Positions 23,558 to 30,718 of a DNA stretch of 30,718 bases are shown piece by piece. The notes below the pieces were generated by a model, which worked only from the letters and a program-made list of their open reading frames with translations, made no database searches and was not told where the DNA came from. The stretch is from CAYRWR01 sp964537555 (GTDB lineage: Bacteria; Spirochaetota; Brevinematia; Brevinematales; CAYRWR01). The stretch covers positions 1-30,718 of the forward strand of contig CAZIAD010000039.1 in the NCBI GenBank assembly GCA_964537555.1. The letters run 5' to 3'. Each line of letters begins with the position of its first letter. Within the stretch, counting starts at the first letter, position 1. The position numbers and the translations under genes are program-made.

Positions 23558-26344
23558 TTATTTTTTGCGGAACATCAGCACACTCCATTTAGGAATGTTG
23601 ATATAGATCTTGTTATCTCCCTGTACCCAGGGGTCATAGAGGTAGTTACCTGAATTATCCCATCCGCCATATCCGGCAGACTGTGAGTTAAAGATCTCCT
23701 GCCACTGGCCGCTCTCTCCTCCCATGGATACTCCATAACTGTGTCCGGTCCACTCTCCATCACCGATATTTACCACAACCAGAATGACATTGCCGCCGCT
23801 CCAGCGTTTGAAGGCCAGGATCTTGTTACCCTGATCTTCATGGGTATACTGCAGGGTATCACTTCTCAATGCGGGATTGGCCCATCTGATGTTATTCACA
23901 TCTGATACCATATAGCGCATAGGCATACCGGTGGGGTCGCCGGCCAAGGTCCAGTTAAACCTGTGATCACCATTGGCGTCATAGCCTTCGTGCCAGTATC
24001 CGGGCATATGGCATTCGCTTCCCATAAACATCATAGGTGTTCCAGGAATGGCTACGTTGAGAGCCCATCCCAGGCGGGTCTTGGCCCGGGCATACCAGTT
24101 GTCACGTCCACCGAAGAGCTCTACAAAGTATCTGTGACGGCTATCCCAGTTGGAATTGCCATCCTGAGCATCTCCATCATGGTCATCCCCTACATCATCA
24201 TGGGATCCCAGGAGATATTTTACATTATTAAAGGAATTAGGATATCCATCCCATCCGATAAAGGATTTCAATTTGTTCACAGGATCACTGCCATTGGCCG
24301 CTCTCTGGAACTCATGATGGGCAGCAGACTTCCAGGTCGCATGGAAACCAGCACTGGTGATCACTGCAGGGTCAGAGGGCAGATGCTCAGCTGACAGATA
24401 CTTGCTGGGGAATTCCATTTTGAGGTTATAAGTGATATGCTGCAGGCTTTCCCACTGTATCTTAGTGGTAGCGTCAAAACGCAGTCCGTCTGCATTATAT
24501 TCTTTTAGGTACATGCGTGCATTTTCCAGGAAGAAGTTACGTACTTCGGTCTTCCAGTGTGCAGGGCCTCTGCCCCAGTCTGTCATCCATCCGCCTTCGA
24601 AATAGACTCCACCGTCACCATTATAGTTTCCATCGTATTCCCACAGAGAATTATCACCAGGGCCGGCATGGTTATACACTACATCAAAGATCACTGCCAG
24701 GCCTTTTTTATGAGCTTCATTGACCAGGTGTCTGAGCTGTGCGGGAGTACCATAAGATGATTCAGGGGCAAAGTACAGAGCGGGATTATATCCCCATGAG
24801 CTGTCCATGGCAAATTCCTGTACCGGCAGCAGTTCAATAGCATTGAATCCCAGGTCCTTTACATACTGTAACTTGGATTCTATATCTGAGAACCAGGCTA
24901 CTCTACCACCGCCACCATGTCCACTCATATTTATACCATCATTATATCCGGCAAAACTTCCGGGATGTAACTGGTAGATGATGTAATTTTCAAAATAAGG
25001 AGAAGCGAAGGGCGCCCAGGAGAATGAAGGATCGACAACGATACCATTCCCTGTGGAATGTACAGTATCACGGGCTGCTACATCTGTACGGTAGAATATA
25101 CCACCGGGATTACCTGTGCCTGACCCGCTGTTTTCGATCCGGTATTTATATTCATTGCCGGCAGCTGCACCGGCCACATCGACTGACCAGTACCCATTGC
25201 CTTCACTGGCCATAGGTGTAGCGGTATTGTTCCAGCCGTTAAAAGTCCCGATGACCCACACATGGCTGGCATTGGGAGCCCAGGTCCGGAATGCGACCCC
25301 GCCGGAGTACACTTCCGCGCCGATCTCACGTCCATTCATATGAGTCGATACAGCAGGACCTCCGGAGGACTTGGGGGTCCCGATCACTTTAACATCATCT
25401 ATACAGATGCCGTCACTGGACATAGCATAATTATCATACTGCTGCCACTTGATTTTTGTGATTCCACTATAAGCGGACAGATCTACTGTATATTTGGTAT
25501 AAGTCCCCGGTCCATTATTAAAGGACTTTACCTGTATCCAGGACCCATTATAGATGTACAGGCCATCCTGGGAGTGATTTTCATCACCATATTCTTTGTA
25601 ATAGTACTCTACTGAAATATTTTCATAGTTGTTTAAGTCTTTGTTGAGGATAAGCTCATTCTGGGAATAGACTCCACTGGGATAACAATCCATCAGTACA
25701 TGATAGGAAGAGTTAGGAGCATAAGATGTAGATACCTGTATCCTGCCATTTCCTGAGGTGAAAGTAGACCATGCGGAGTTTAAAGTACTGCTCGAAAATC
25801 CGTCCTGGAATATCACAACCGGACTTCCTCCTGGGGTTGAGCCGCCGGATTGAGCTGTACCGGTGATCACGATATCATCCAGATAACCATAGTCTGCTGA
25901 AGAATTACCATAGGTATAGAGACGGATCTGGAAATTAGCATTATTGGCTGCTGCAGCCGGAAGTGTGACGCTGAAGCTCTGATAGGCTCCTGTATCCTGG
26001 GTATCTGACCTGCGTCCCGCTTCTACCCATCCGCTACCGGTATTATACTGTACTACCGCATATTCCCCTGATTCCAGAGAATAGGCAGCCAGCTTAAAGG
26101 ATAGGGTGATACCTGTATACCCTGTAGTGGGGAAAGTCTTGGCTGCGGTGTGACCATAGACTACTCTTACTGCCGCAGTACCTACTTTGAAACTACCTGT
26201 ATAATAGGTAGCATAGGACGTGGAAGAACGGACCCATCCTGTCAATGATGTGTTACCATCGATCGAGTCACTGCTTATAGTAGCAGAAAATCCGCTCACT
26301 ATAAATGCCATCACTAAAACCAATACAAAAACAAACCTCTTCAT
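23558..26344 (-). CDS. Secreted multidomain GH13 enzyme, 1,4-alpha-glucan branching-enzyme-like
   Basis: The 928-aa secreted protein starts with a signal peptide (MKRFVFVLVLVMAFIVSGFSA). Two beta-sandwich modules follow, about residues 22-165 (ending DYGYLDDIVITG) and 177-325 (ending GICIDDVKVIG), separated by a Ser/Gly/Pro linker; they resemble carbohydrate-binding or MAM-like jelly rolls. A CBM48/E-set domain follows (about 340-430, VAFRTWAPNASHVWVIGTFN), then the GH13 barrel. GH13 motifs are DVVYNH (Asp554), GLRFDATT (nucleophile Asp624), SAEHLP (acid Glu653) and GSHDDV (Asp716). The CBM48 plus barrel layout is that of glycogen-branching and related enzymes, but these are normally intracellular. 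It could be an extracellular amylase, pullulanase-like or transglycosylating enzyme. GGAGGG precedes the ATG; the longer frame from 26386 spoils the signal. Confidence 0.85.
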   Translation of the reverse strand: MKRFVFVLVLVMAFIVSGFSATISSDSIDGNTSLTGWVRSSTSYATYYTGSFKVGTAAVRVVYGHTAAKTFPTTGYTGITLSFKLAAYSLESGEYAVVQYNTGSGWVEAGRRSDTQDTGAYQSFSVTLPAAAANNANFQIRLYTYGNSSADYGYLDDIVITGTAQSGGSTPGGSPVVIFQDGFSSSTLNSAWSTFTSGNGRIQVSTSYAPNSSYHVLMDCYPSGVYSQNELILNKDLNNYENISVEYYYKEYGDENHSQDGLYIYNGSWIQVKSFNNGPGTYTKYTVDLSAYSGITKIKWQQYDNYAMSSDGICIDDVKVIGTPKSSGGPAVSTHMNGREIGAEVYSGGVAFRTWAPNASHVWVIGTFNGWNNTATPMASEGNGYWSVDVAGAAAGNEYKYRIENSGSGTGNPGGIFYRTDVAARDTVHSTGNGIVVDPSFSWAPFASPYFENYIIYQLHPGSFAGYNDGINMSGHGGGGRVAWFSDIESKLQYVKDLGFNAIELLPVQEFAMDSSWGYNPALYFAPESSYGTPAQLRHLVNEAHKKGLAVIFDVVYNHAGPGDNSLWEYDGNYNGDGGVYFEGGWMTDWGRGPAHWKTEVRNFFLENARMYLKEYNADGLRFDATTKIQWESLQHITYNLKMEFPSKYLSAEHLPSDPAVITSAGFHATWKSAAHHEFQRAANGSDPVNKLKSFIGWDGYPNSFNNVKYLLGSHDDVGDDHDGDAQDGNSNWDSRHRYFVELFGGRDNWYARAKTRLGWALNVAIPGTPMMFMGSECHMPGYWHEGYDANGDHRFNWTLAGDPTGMPMRYMVSDVNNIRWANPALRSDTLQYTHEDQGNKILAFKRWSGGNVILVVVNIGDGEWTGHSYGVSMGGESGQWQEIFNSQSAGYGGWDNSGNYLYDPWVQGDNKIYINIPKWSVLMFRKK

Positions 26345-26369
26345 GTACCCTCCAATTTTTCTAAATCGA

Positions 26370-26397
26370 ATTATTTCCAACAACAATTCAATGTGAA
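26370..26397 (-). promoter_or_regulatory. Possible promoter of the GH13 gene
   Basis: On the - strand TTCACA (26392-26397), 16 bases and AATAAT (26370-26375) each match sigma-70 at five of six positions. The leader would be about 18 bases. Confidence 0.4.
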
Positions 26398-26695
26398 TTA
26401 ACTATCGACTAATCAATGACTTAACACCAGGCCATTGACCTACAGTAAATTAACTGCAATTAGTGTGCCAATTTCATGCACATATGTCCGGATGTAAGCA
26501 GAGCATAGCTTATTTCATTTAAAATGGGGAAAACGTTACTGCACTATTGCCAAAAACTGGAATTGTCCTGTAATCGCTTACAAACTGCCCTCTGCACTTA
26601 TCTGCACTTTCTGGAACTAAATCTGTGCATCTTAAAGACCTCGTCCCCATCACCTTGCTCATGGAAAAATAAATCCCCCTGCCCGGGCTGAGTTT
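26398..26695. other. Gene-free divergent spacer with short repeats
   Basis: No coding region is supported here. CTGCACT occurs three times (26539-26545, 26592-26598, 26602-26608), the last two as a 10-base tandem. AATTAACT occurs twice near 26395 and 26449. These could be regulator sites or chance. No strong hairpin is seen. Confidence 0.45.
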
Positions 26696-26722
26696 TTGAC
26701 AGATATGCATGACTGTTATAAT
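26696..26722 (+). promoter_or_regulatory. Promoter of phoH-pgpH
   Basis: A perfect TTGACA (26696-26701) and a perfect TATAAT (26717-26722) are separated by 15 bases, shorter than the usual 17. The frame shifted by two (TAATAT, 26719-26724) restores 17 bases with a poorer -10. The start should lie near 26730, leaving a leader of about 16 bases with AAAGGAG. Confidence 0.65.
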
Positions 26723-26745
26723 ATATTTGCTGCAAAGGAGAATGA

Positions 26746-27687
26746 ATGAAGATCAGCATCCCTATTCCAGGCAGTACTAATCAGGTCATTGCGTTTGGAG
26801 TTCATGACACTAACCTGCGTCTTATTGAGAGAATACTTACGGTAAAGCTCTATCCAGCGGCACAAAGCATAGTCGTCGAAGGTGATGAAGATAAATGTCA
26901 TATTGCCGCTAATGTATTGCATAACCTGTTCATCCTGTCCCGAGGGAATACCCCGGTTTCGCACAATGAGATAAAGATTATAATAGAAGAAAGCAGTCAT
27001 TTCAGTAATTATTCCATAGATAATATTTCCGCCGAAGGCCTCATCGTCTCAAAGAGTGAAGCCCGCATAAAACCCCGTTCCGCCCGTCAATTGGAATACA
27101 TAAAGGAGATCATGGAACATGACCTCATATTTTGTGCAGGCCCTGCCGGAACCGGTAAGACTTACCTGGCAGTAGCGGTTGCCCTGCATTTTCTCATCAC
27201 GGGAAGGTGTAACAAGATCATCCTGTCGCGTCCTGTGATCGAAGCTGGAGAAAGCCTGGGATTTCTGCCTGGCACCCTGGAGGAGAAGATAGACCCTTAT
27301 CTGAGGCCTTTGTTTGATGCTATACATGACATGCTTAATCCGGAAGAGCTGCGCCTGCTAACCAGCTCACAGACTATAGAACTGGCCCCCCTGGCTTATA
27401 TGCGGGGCCGGACCCTGTCCAATGCCTTTATAATACTGGATGAAGCCCAGAACACCTCCAGCAGCCAGATGAAGATGTTTCTCACCCGTTTAGGAGAAAA
27501 TTCCAAGATGGTGGTGACGGGAGATATCAGCCAGGTAGACCTGCCCCGCAACACTTCATCCGGTTTAAAAGAAGCCATTGATCTCTTTGGTAATATTGAA
27601 GGGATCTGTGTCCGATACTTCTATAAAGAAGATGTAGTCCGGCATGGACTGGTAAAAAAGATCATAGAGATCTATGATCAGAAATAA
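26746..27687 (+). CDS. phoH: PhoH-family ATPase
   Basis: PhoH-like proteins are cytoplasmic P-loop ATPases linked to RNA metabolism and phosphate or stress response. The 313-aa protein is the normal size. Its N-terminal part (to about 105) carries the small RNA-binding-like fold (LRLIERILTVKLYPAAQSIVV). The ATPase core has Walker A GPAGTGKT (132-139, Lys138) and Walker B ILDEAQNTS (Asp232-Glu233), then VVTGDISQVDLP. Start ATG 26746 has AAAGGAG (26734-26740) five bases upstream. pgpH starts eight bases after its stop codon, the common PhoH-PgpH pairing, so the two are likely cotranscribed from the promoter just upstream. Confidence 0.95.
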   Translation: MKISIPIPGSTNQVIAFGVHDTNLRLIERILTVKLYPAAQSIVVEGDEDKCHIAANVLHNLFILSRGNTPVSHNEIKIIIEESSHFSNYSIDNISAEGLIVSKSEARIKPRSARQLEYIKEIMEHDLIFCAGPAGTGKTYLAVAVALHFLITGRCNKIILSRPVIEAGESLGFLPGTLEEKIDPYLRPLFDAIHDMLNPEELRLLTSSQTIELAPLAYMRGRTLSNAFIILDEAQNTSSSQMKMFLTRLGENSKMVVTGDISQVDLPRNTSSGLKEAIDLFGNIEGICVRYFYKEDVVRHGLVKKIIEIYDQK

Positions 27688-27695
27688 GGAAACTC

Positions 27696-29858
27696 ATGGC
27701 TAAAGAACATAAGATCCTTTTGAAAGATATATTTCAAAAGTTAAATCAGAAATACCTCTTATTCATCATGCTGAGTTACCTGGCTGTCATAAGTCTTATC
27801 ATACTATCCAACCGATTTCCTATTTATACCCAATACACCCTGGGTGCATCTGCCCGTAATACTGTAGTCTCATCCTATACTTTTTCCTACTTTGATAAAA
27901 GTGATACCCGGGCCATGAAAGAATACCTGTCAGCATCAGAACCCTATTACTACAATGCTGATAAAAATCATCTGGAGAAGTTCCAGGCCAGGCTGGCTGA
28001 AGTCATTAAAAATATGAGTGTTCCCAGCGACAGAGCCTTCCGGGAATATATGAAAAAATCAGGGATGGGGTTTTCCTCGGAAGTCTGGTCCCACATCCAG
28101 ACCCACCGTTTTCTGCTTACCCGGAATCAGGAAAAGATCCTTTTTATATACCAGGCACTTACATTAAAAAATACCATTATAGACACCATGCCCCAGAACA
28201 CAACCTTAAAGTATATTATTCTCAGAAAAGATAATGAGAATATTAACATCAACTTTAACAACATACTCACAGCCCCCATAGAAAAAGAAGTGATCATGGA
28301 GCTGATAAACGCTAATTTTCCCAGGCTATCCCAGCTCAATGAAGAAGCGATCGCGGAAATAATGCTCAATCTCATTAAACCACAGGCTACCCTGGACCTG
28401 CCCTATAGAGAAAAGATCCTGGAGGATAAGCTCAGCAAACGTCAGCAACAGAAAGTGATCAGAAAAAGCGATACTCTGATCAAACAGGGAGAGCAGATCA
28501 CCACTGAGAACCTGTCCAGGCTGGAAGCATATCAGGATTATAGAGATGATATTCTGGGGAAAAAGCTGCTTACTTATATCATCGTATCCCTCAGTCTGTT
28601 TATTCTCCTGATAGTAAGATTATTCAAATTTGAAAAAGATTTCTTTTATCTGAAACGAAATATTGCTATCTCCCTCCTGTTTTTTGTGGTGGCCAACCTG
28701 CTGTTTTACATCGCCAATGTGATCAAACCCAGTGTAAACCTGGCCCCCTACCTGCTCATACCTTTTGGGATCATCTCTATTACCCTCCCGGAGCTCATCC
28801 AAAATGAACGGATCACCGTCATTATGCTTTTATCCTACCTGTTTTTCTATTTCTTCTATCCTTCATTTGAGATATTATCCTTCCTGAATATGCTGGTGAT
28901 ATCCCTGTCTATCATTTTCACCCATGCCATGCTTAAGAGCAGGACCCATTATTTTCTGGTCGGAGCGGTGATCGGCGGGATCAATCTGGTCTTTGCCTTA
29001 CTGGATCAGCATTTTAACGGTCTCAATAGTAGTATGGATGCTTTTTTCCTGCTGGCCCTCTTTGCCATCGGTAACGGACTGGTATCTGCTATGATCTCTC
29101 TGGGACTCCTGCCCCTCATTGAAAGGGTATTTAATGTACCCACCCGCTTCCGCCTCATGGAGCTGAGTAACCCTACCCTGAGCCCCCTCCTCAAAAAACT
29201 AAAAGTAGAGGCACCCGGTACCTACAACCACTCCATGCTGATCGGGGATATGTGTGGTGAAGCCGCTGATGCCCTGGGAATAGACGGACTCCTGGTAAGG
29301 GTAGGAGGCTATTACCACGATATAGGTAAGATGGAAAACTCCAATTATTTTATTGAGAATCAGGAAGGCCGCAATAAACATGATGACATCAAGCCTAATA
29401 TGTCAGTCGCGGTCATCAAGGCCCATGTCAAGATCGGCCTGGAGCTGGCCCTGCAGTACAAGCTGCCTCAGGAGCTGATCGCCTATATTCTGGAGCATCA
29501 TGGTACTACAGCCATCTCCTATTTTTATCACCAGGCCCTGGGCCTGCTGGGAGATGAGAATGTTAACATGGAAGATTACCAGTACCAGGGCCCCCGCCCC
29601 CATTCCAAAGGGACAGCTCTGCTCATGATAGCCGATACAGTAGAAGCCACAGTACGGGCCTATTCCCAGAACAAGGAACGCTTTACTCCGAAGATCATCC
29701 AGGAGATCATCGACGATACAGTAGAGAAACGCATGGAGCAGGGGCAGTTTGATGACTGTGATATTACCCTGGCTGAGCTGACCCAGATCAAAAACTCATT
29801 CTTCAAGTATATGACCGGCTATTATCACAAACGGATCGAATATCCGGGAGGAAAATAG
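27696..29858 (+). CDS. pgpH: PgpH/YqfF-type membrane HD phosphodiesterase (c-di-AMP hydrolase)
   Basis: The 720-aa protein is a 7TMR-HD family enzyme; characterised members (PgpH) hydrolyse cyclic di-AMP. It has a first membrane helix (about 20-37), a large extracytoplasmic 7TMR-HDED domain (about 40-285), a block of membrane helices (about 295-490) and a cytoplasmic HD domain. HD metal ligands are in TYNHSMLIGDM (His512) and GGYYHDIGK (His541-Asp542), with LEHHGTTAISYFYH further on. AGGA lies upstream of the ATG. It is paired with phoH, eight bases away. c-di-AMP control usually concerns potassium and turgor; a di-adenylate cyclase is not in this window. The ybeY gene that often follows is missing. 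Confidence 0.93.
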   Translation: MAKEHKILLKDIFQKLNQKYLLFIMLSYLAVISLIILSNRFPIYTQYTLGASARNTVVSSYTFSYFDKSDTRAMKEYLSASEPYYYNADKNHLEKFQARLAEVIKNMSVPSDRAFREYMKKSGMGFSSEVWSHIQTHRFLLTRNQEKILFIYQALTLKNTIIDTMPQNTTLKYIILRKDNENININFNNILTAPIEKEVIMELINANFPRLSQLNEEAIAEIMLNLIKPQATLDLPYREKILEDKLSKRQQQKVIRKSDTLIKQGEQITTENLSRLEAYQDYRDDILGKKLLTYIIVSLSLFILLIVRLFKFEKDFFYLKRNIAISLLFFVVANLLFYIANVIKPSVNLAPYLLIPFGIISITLPELIQNERITVIMLLSYLFFYFFYPSFEILSFLNMLVISLSIIFTHAMLKSRTHYFLVGAVIGGINLVFALLDQHFNGLNSSMDAFFLLALFAIGNGLVSAMISLGLLPLIERVFNVPTRFRLMELSNPTLSPLLKKLKVEAPGTYNHSMLIGDMCGEAADALGIDGLLVRVGGYYHDIGKMENSNYFIENQEGRNKHDDIKPNMSVAVIKAHVKIGLELALQYKLPQELIAYILEHHGTTAISYFYHQALGLLGDENVNMEDYQYQGPRPHSKGTALLMIADTVEATVRAYSQNKERFTPKIIQEIIDDTVEKRMEQGQFDDCDITLAELTQIKNSFFKYMTGYYHKRIEYPGGK

Positions 29859-29901
29859 CTAGTGATATAATCTAGAATCAATACACACCACAGGAACATC
29901 T

Positions 29902-30718
29902 ATGATAAAAGTCCAGGGACTGAGCAAGACTTTCAAAATAGTAAAGAAGGATCCCGGCCTGCGCGGTGCTATCAAAGGCCTGTTCAGCCGGGAATACACT
30001 CACACCCATGCGGTAGACAATATTTCCTTCTCTATTAAAAAAGGGGAACTGGTAGGTTACATCGGGGCCAATGGAGCCGGTAAGTCCACTACCATCAAGA
30101 TGATGTCGGGAATACTGGTCCCCACCCAGGGAAGCTGTACCATCAAAGATATCGAGCCCTATAAAGATCGCAGGAATAATGCCATGAACATCGGAGTGGT
30201 ATTTGGCCAGAGGACACAGCTGTGGTGGGACCTGGCCCTGGAAGAGACATTCCGCATACTAAAAAAGATATACAGGATCAGCGATCAGGATTTCCGGGAG
30301 CGCATGGGCTTCCTGGAAGAAGTACTCGAGATGAAAGATTTCATCCATACCCCGGCCCGGACCCTCTCCTTAGGCCAGCGTATGAGGGCGGACCTGGCGG
30401 CATCCCTGATCCATAATCCCCCGGTGCTCTTCCTGGATGAGCCTACCATCGGCCTGGATGTGCTGGTAAAGTCCCGCATCCGGGATGCTATAAAGGAGCT
30501 AAACCGGAAATACCAGACCACCGTCATACTCACGACCCATGACATGAGTGACATCGAAGAGCTGTGCCAGAGGATCATCATGATCGACAAAGGCAGGATC
30601 CTGTATGATGGAGACATAGACAGTATCAAGGACCGCTTTGGAAATACCCGTAGCCTCATCATTGACCTGAAGACACCTTTTACCCGGCACAAGACCCCCA
30701 TAGACAAGGCCCTGCACT
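29902..30718 (+). CDS. ABC-2-type exporter ATP-binding protein (partial, runs off the window)
   Basis: The first 272 codons of an ABC ATPase are present, with no stop before the window end. Walker A is GANGAGKST, the Q-loop region reads GVVFGQRTQLWWDL, the signature is LSLGQRMRADLAA, Walker B is VLFLDEPTIGLD and the H-loop is TTHDM, so it is intact as far as visible. The long insert before the first strand (PGLRGAIKGLFSREYTHTHAV) and the RTQLWWDL loop match the COG4586 group of ATPases that work with ABC-2 permeases; the permease genes should follow. The substrate is unknown. AGGA lies just before the ATG, 43 bases after pgpH, with no terminator between. This is a new function after the phoH-pgpH pair. 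Confidence 0.9.
   Translation, partial: MIKVQGLSKTFKIVKKDPGLRGAIKGLFSREYTHTHAVDNISFSIKKGELVGYIGANGAGKSTTIKMMSGILVPTQGSCTIKDIEPYKDRRNNAMNIGVVFGQRTQLWWDLALEETFRILKKIYRISDQDFRERMGFLEEVLEMKDFIHTPARTLSLGQRMRADLAASLIHNPPVLFLDEPTIGLDVLVKSRIRDAIKELNRKYQTTVILTTHDMSDIEELCQRIIMIDKGRILYDGDIDSIKDRFGNTRSLIIDLKTPFTRHKTPIDKALH

Noticed and set aside
26528..26545. Catabolite-response-like (cre) site near AAAACGTT
   Set aside because: The left half partly fits, but the right half mismatches at most conserved positions.

Overview
The window reads as a chromosomal segment of a Gram-negative-type, flagellated bacterium, most likely a spirochaete or a close relative. The flagellar run fliK-flgD-flgE-flbD-motA-motB has the spirochaete gene order, the FlgE N-terminus looks spirochaete-like, and there is a FadL/UPF0164-like outer-membrane protein, several lipoproteins with classical lipoboxes, and TolC/RND export. 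The lineage is inferred from gene order and remembered family features; no database search was run. No tRNA, rRNA, CRISPR array, insertion sequence or integrase is visible.

Region 1 (121-6641, + strand) is a copper/silver efflux operon: a TolC-type outer-membrane channel, a CusB-type lipoprotein adaptor with an N-terminal heavy-metal-binding domain, a divergent PII-like protein, a CusA-type RND pump and a YHS/Met-His-rich lipoprotein, closed by an intrinsic terminator. The pump carries the three methionines that define Cu(I)/Ag(I) CusA proteins. The PII-like gene lies inside the operon and overlaps cusA. The operon is visibly more AT-rich than the genes that follow.

Region 2 (6848-11790, + strand) is the flagellar hook/motor operon fliK-flgD-flgE-flbD-motA-motB. 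It may be led by a sigma-28-like promoter and ends with a strong terminator directly after motB. FlgE has no cysteine: serine sits where spirochaetes use a cysteine to cross-link the hook.

Region 3 (11791-15782) holds a gene-poor stretch, a lipoprotein of unknown function on the - strand, and a + strand set (small PspC protein, PspC/toastrack membrane protein, YjbQ, macro-domain deacetylase) behind a promoter flanked by a perfect 7-bp dyad. A small unknown gene on the - strand overlaps the macro-domain gene tail to tail.

Region 4 (15728-23480) contains the UPF0164/FadL-like porin; a ymdB-type phosphodiesterase/tlyA rRNA methyltransferase pair; a HAMP-SpoIIE (PP2C) phosphatase divergent from a family-4 glycosyltransferase; and a chemotaxis transducer whose sensor is a seven-helix membrane module. 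Several convergent pairs overlap at their stop codons.

Region 5 (23491-26397, - strand) is a secreted multidomain GH13 enzyme related to 1,4-alpha-glucan branching enzymes, with its own terminator and a probable promoter.

Region 6 (26696-30718, + strand) is phoH followed by pgpH (a membrane HD phosphodiesterase for c-di-AMP) and then an ABC-2-type exporter ATPase that runs off the window. The ybeY gene that often follows pgpH is absent.

The more unusual items are the PII-like protein embedded in the copper pump operon, the CusA with an intact methionine triad but no relay lysine, the cysteine-free FlgE, and the secreted branching-enzyme-like GH13 protein.
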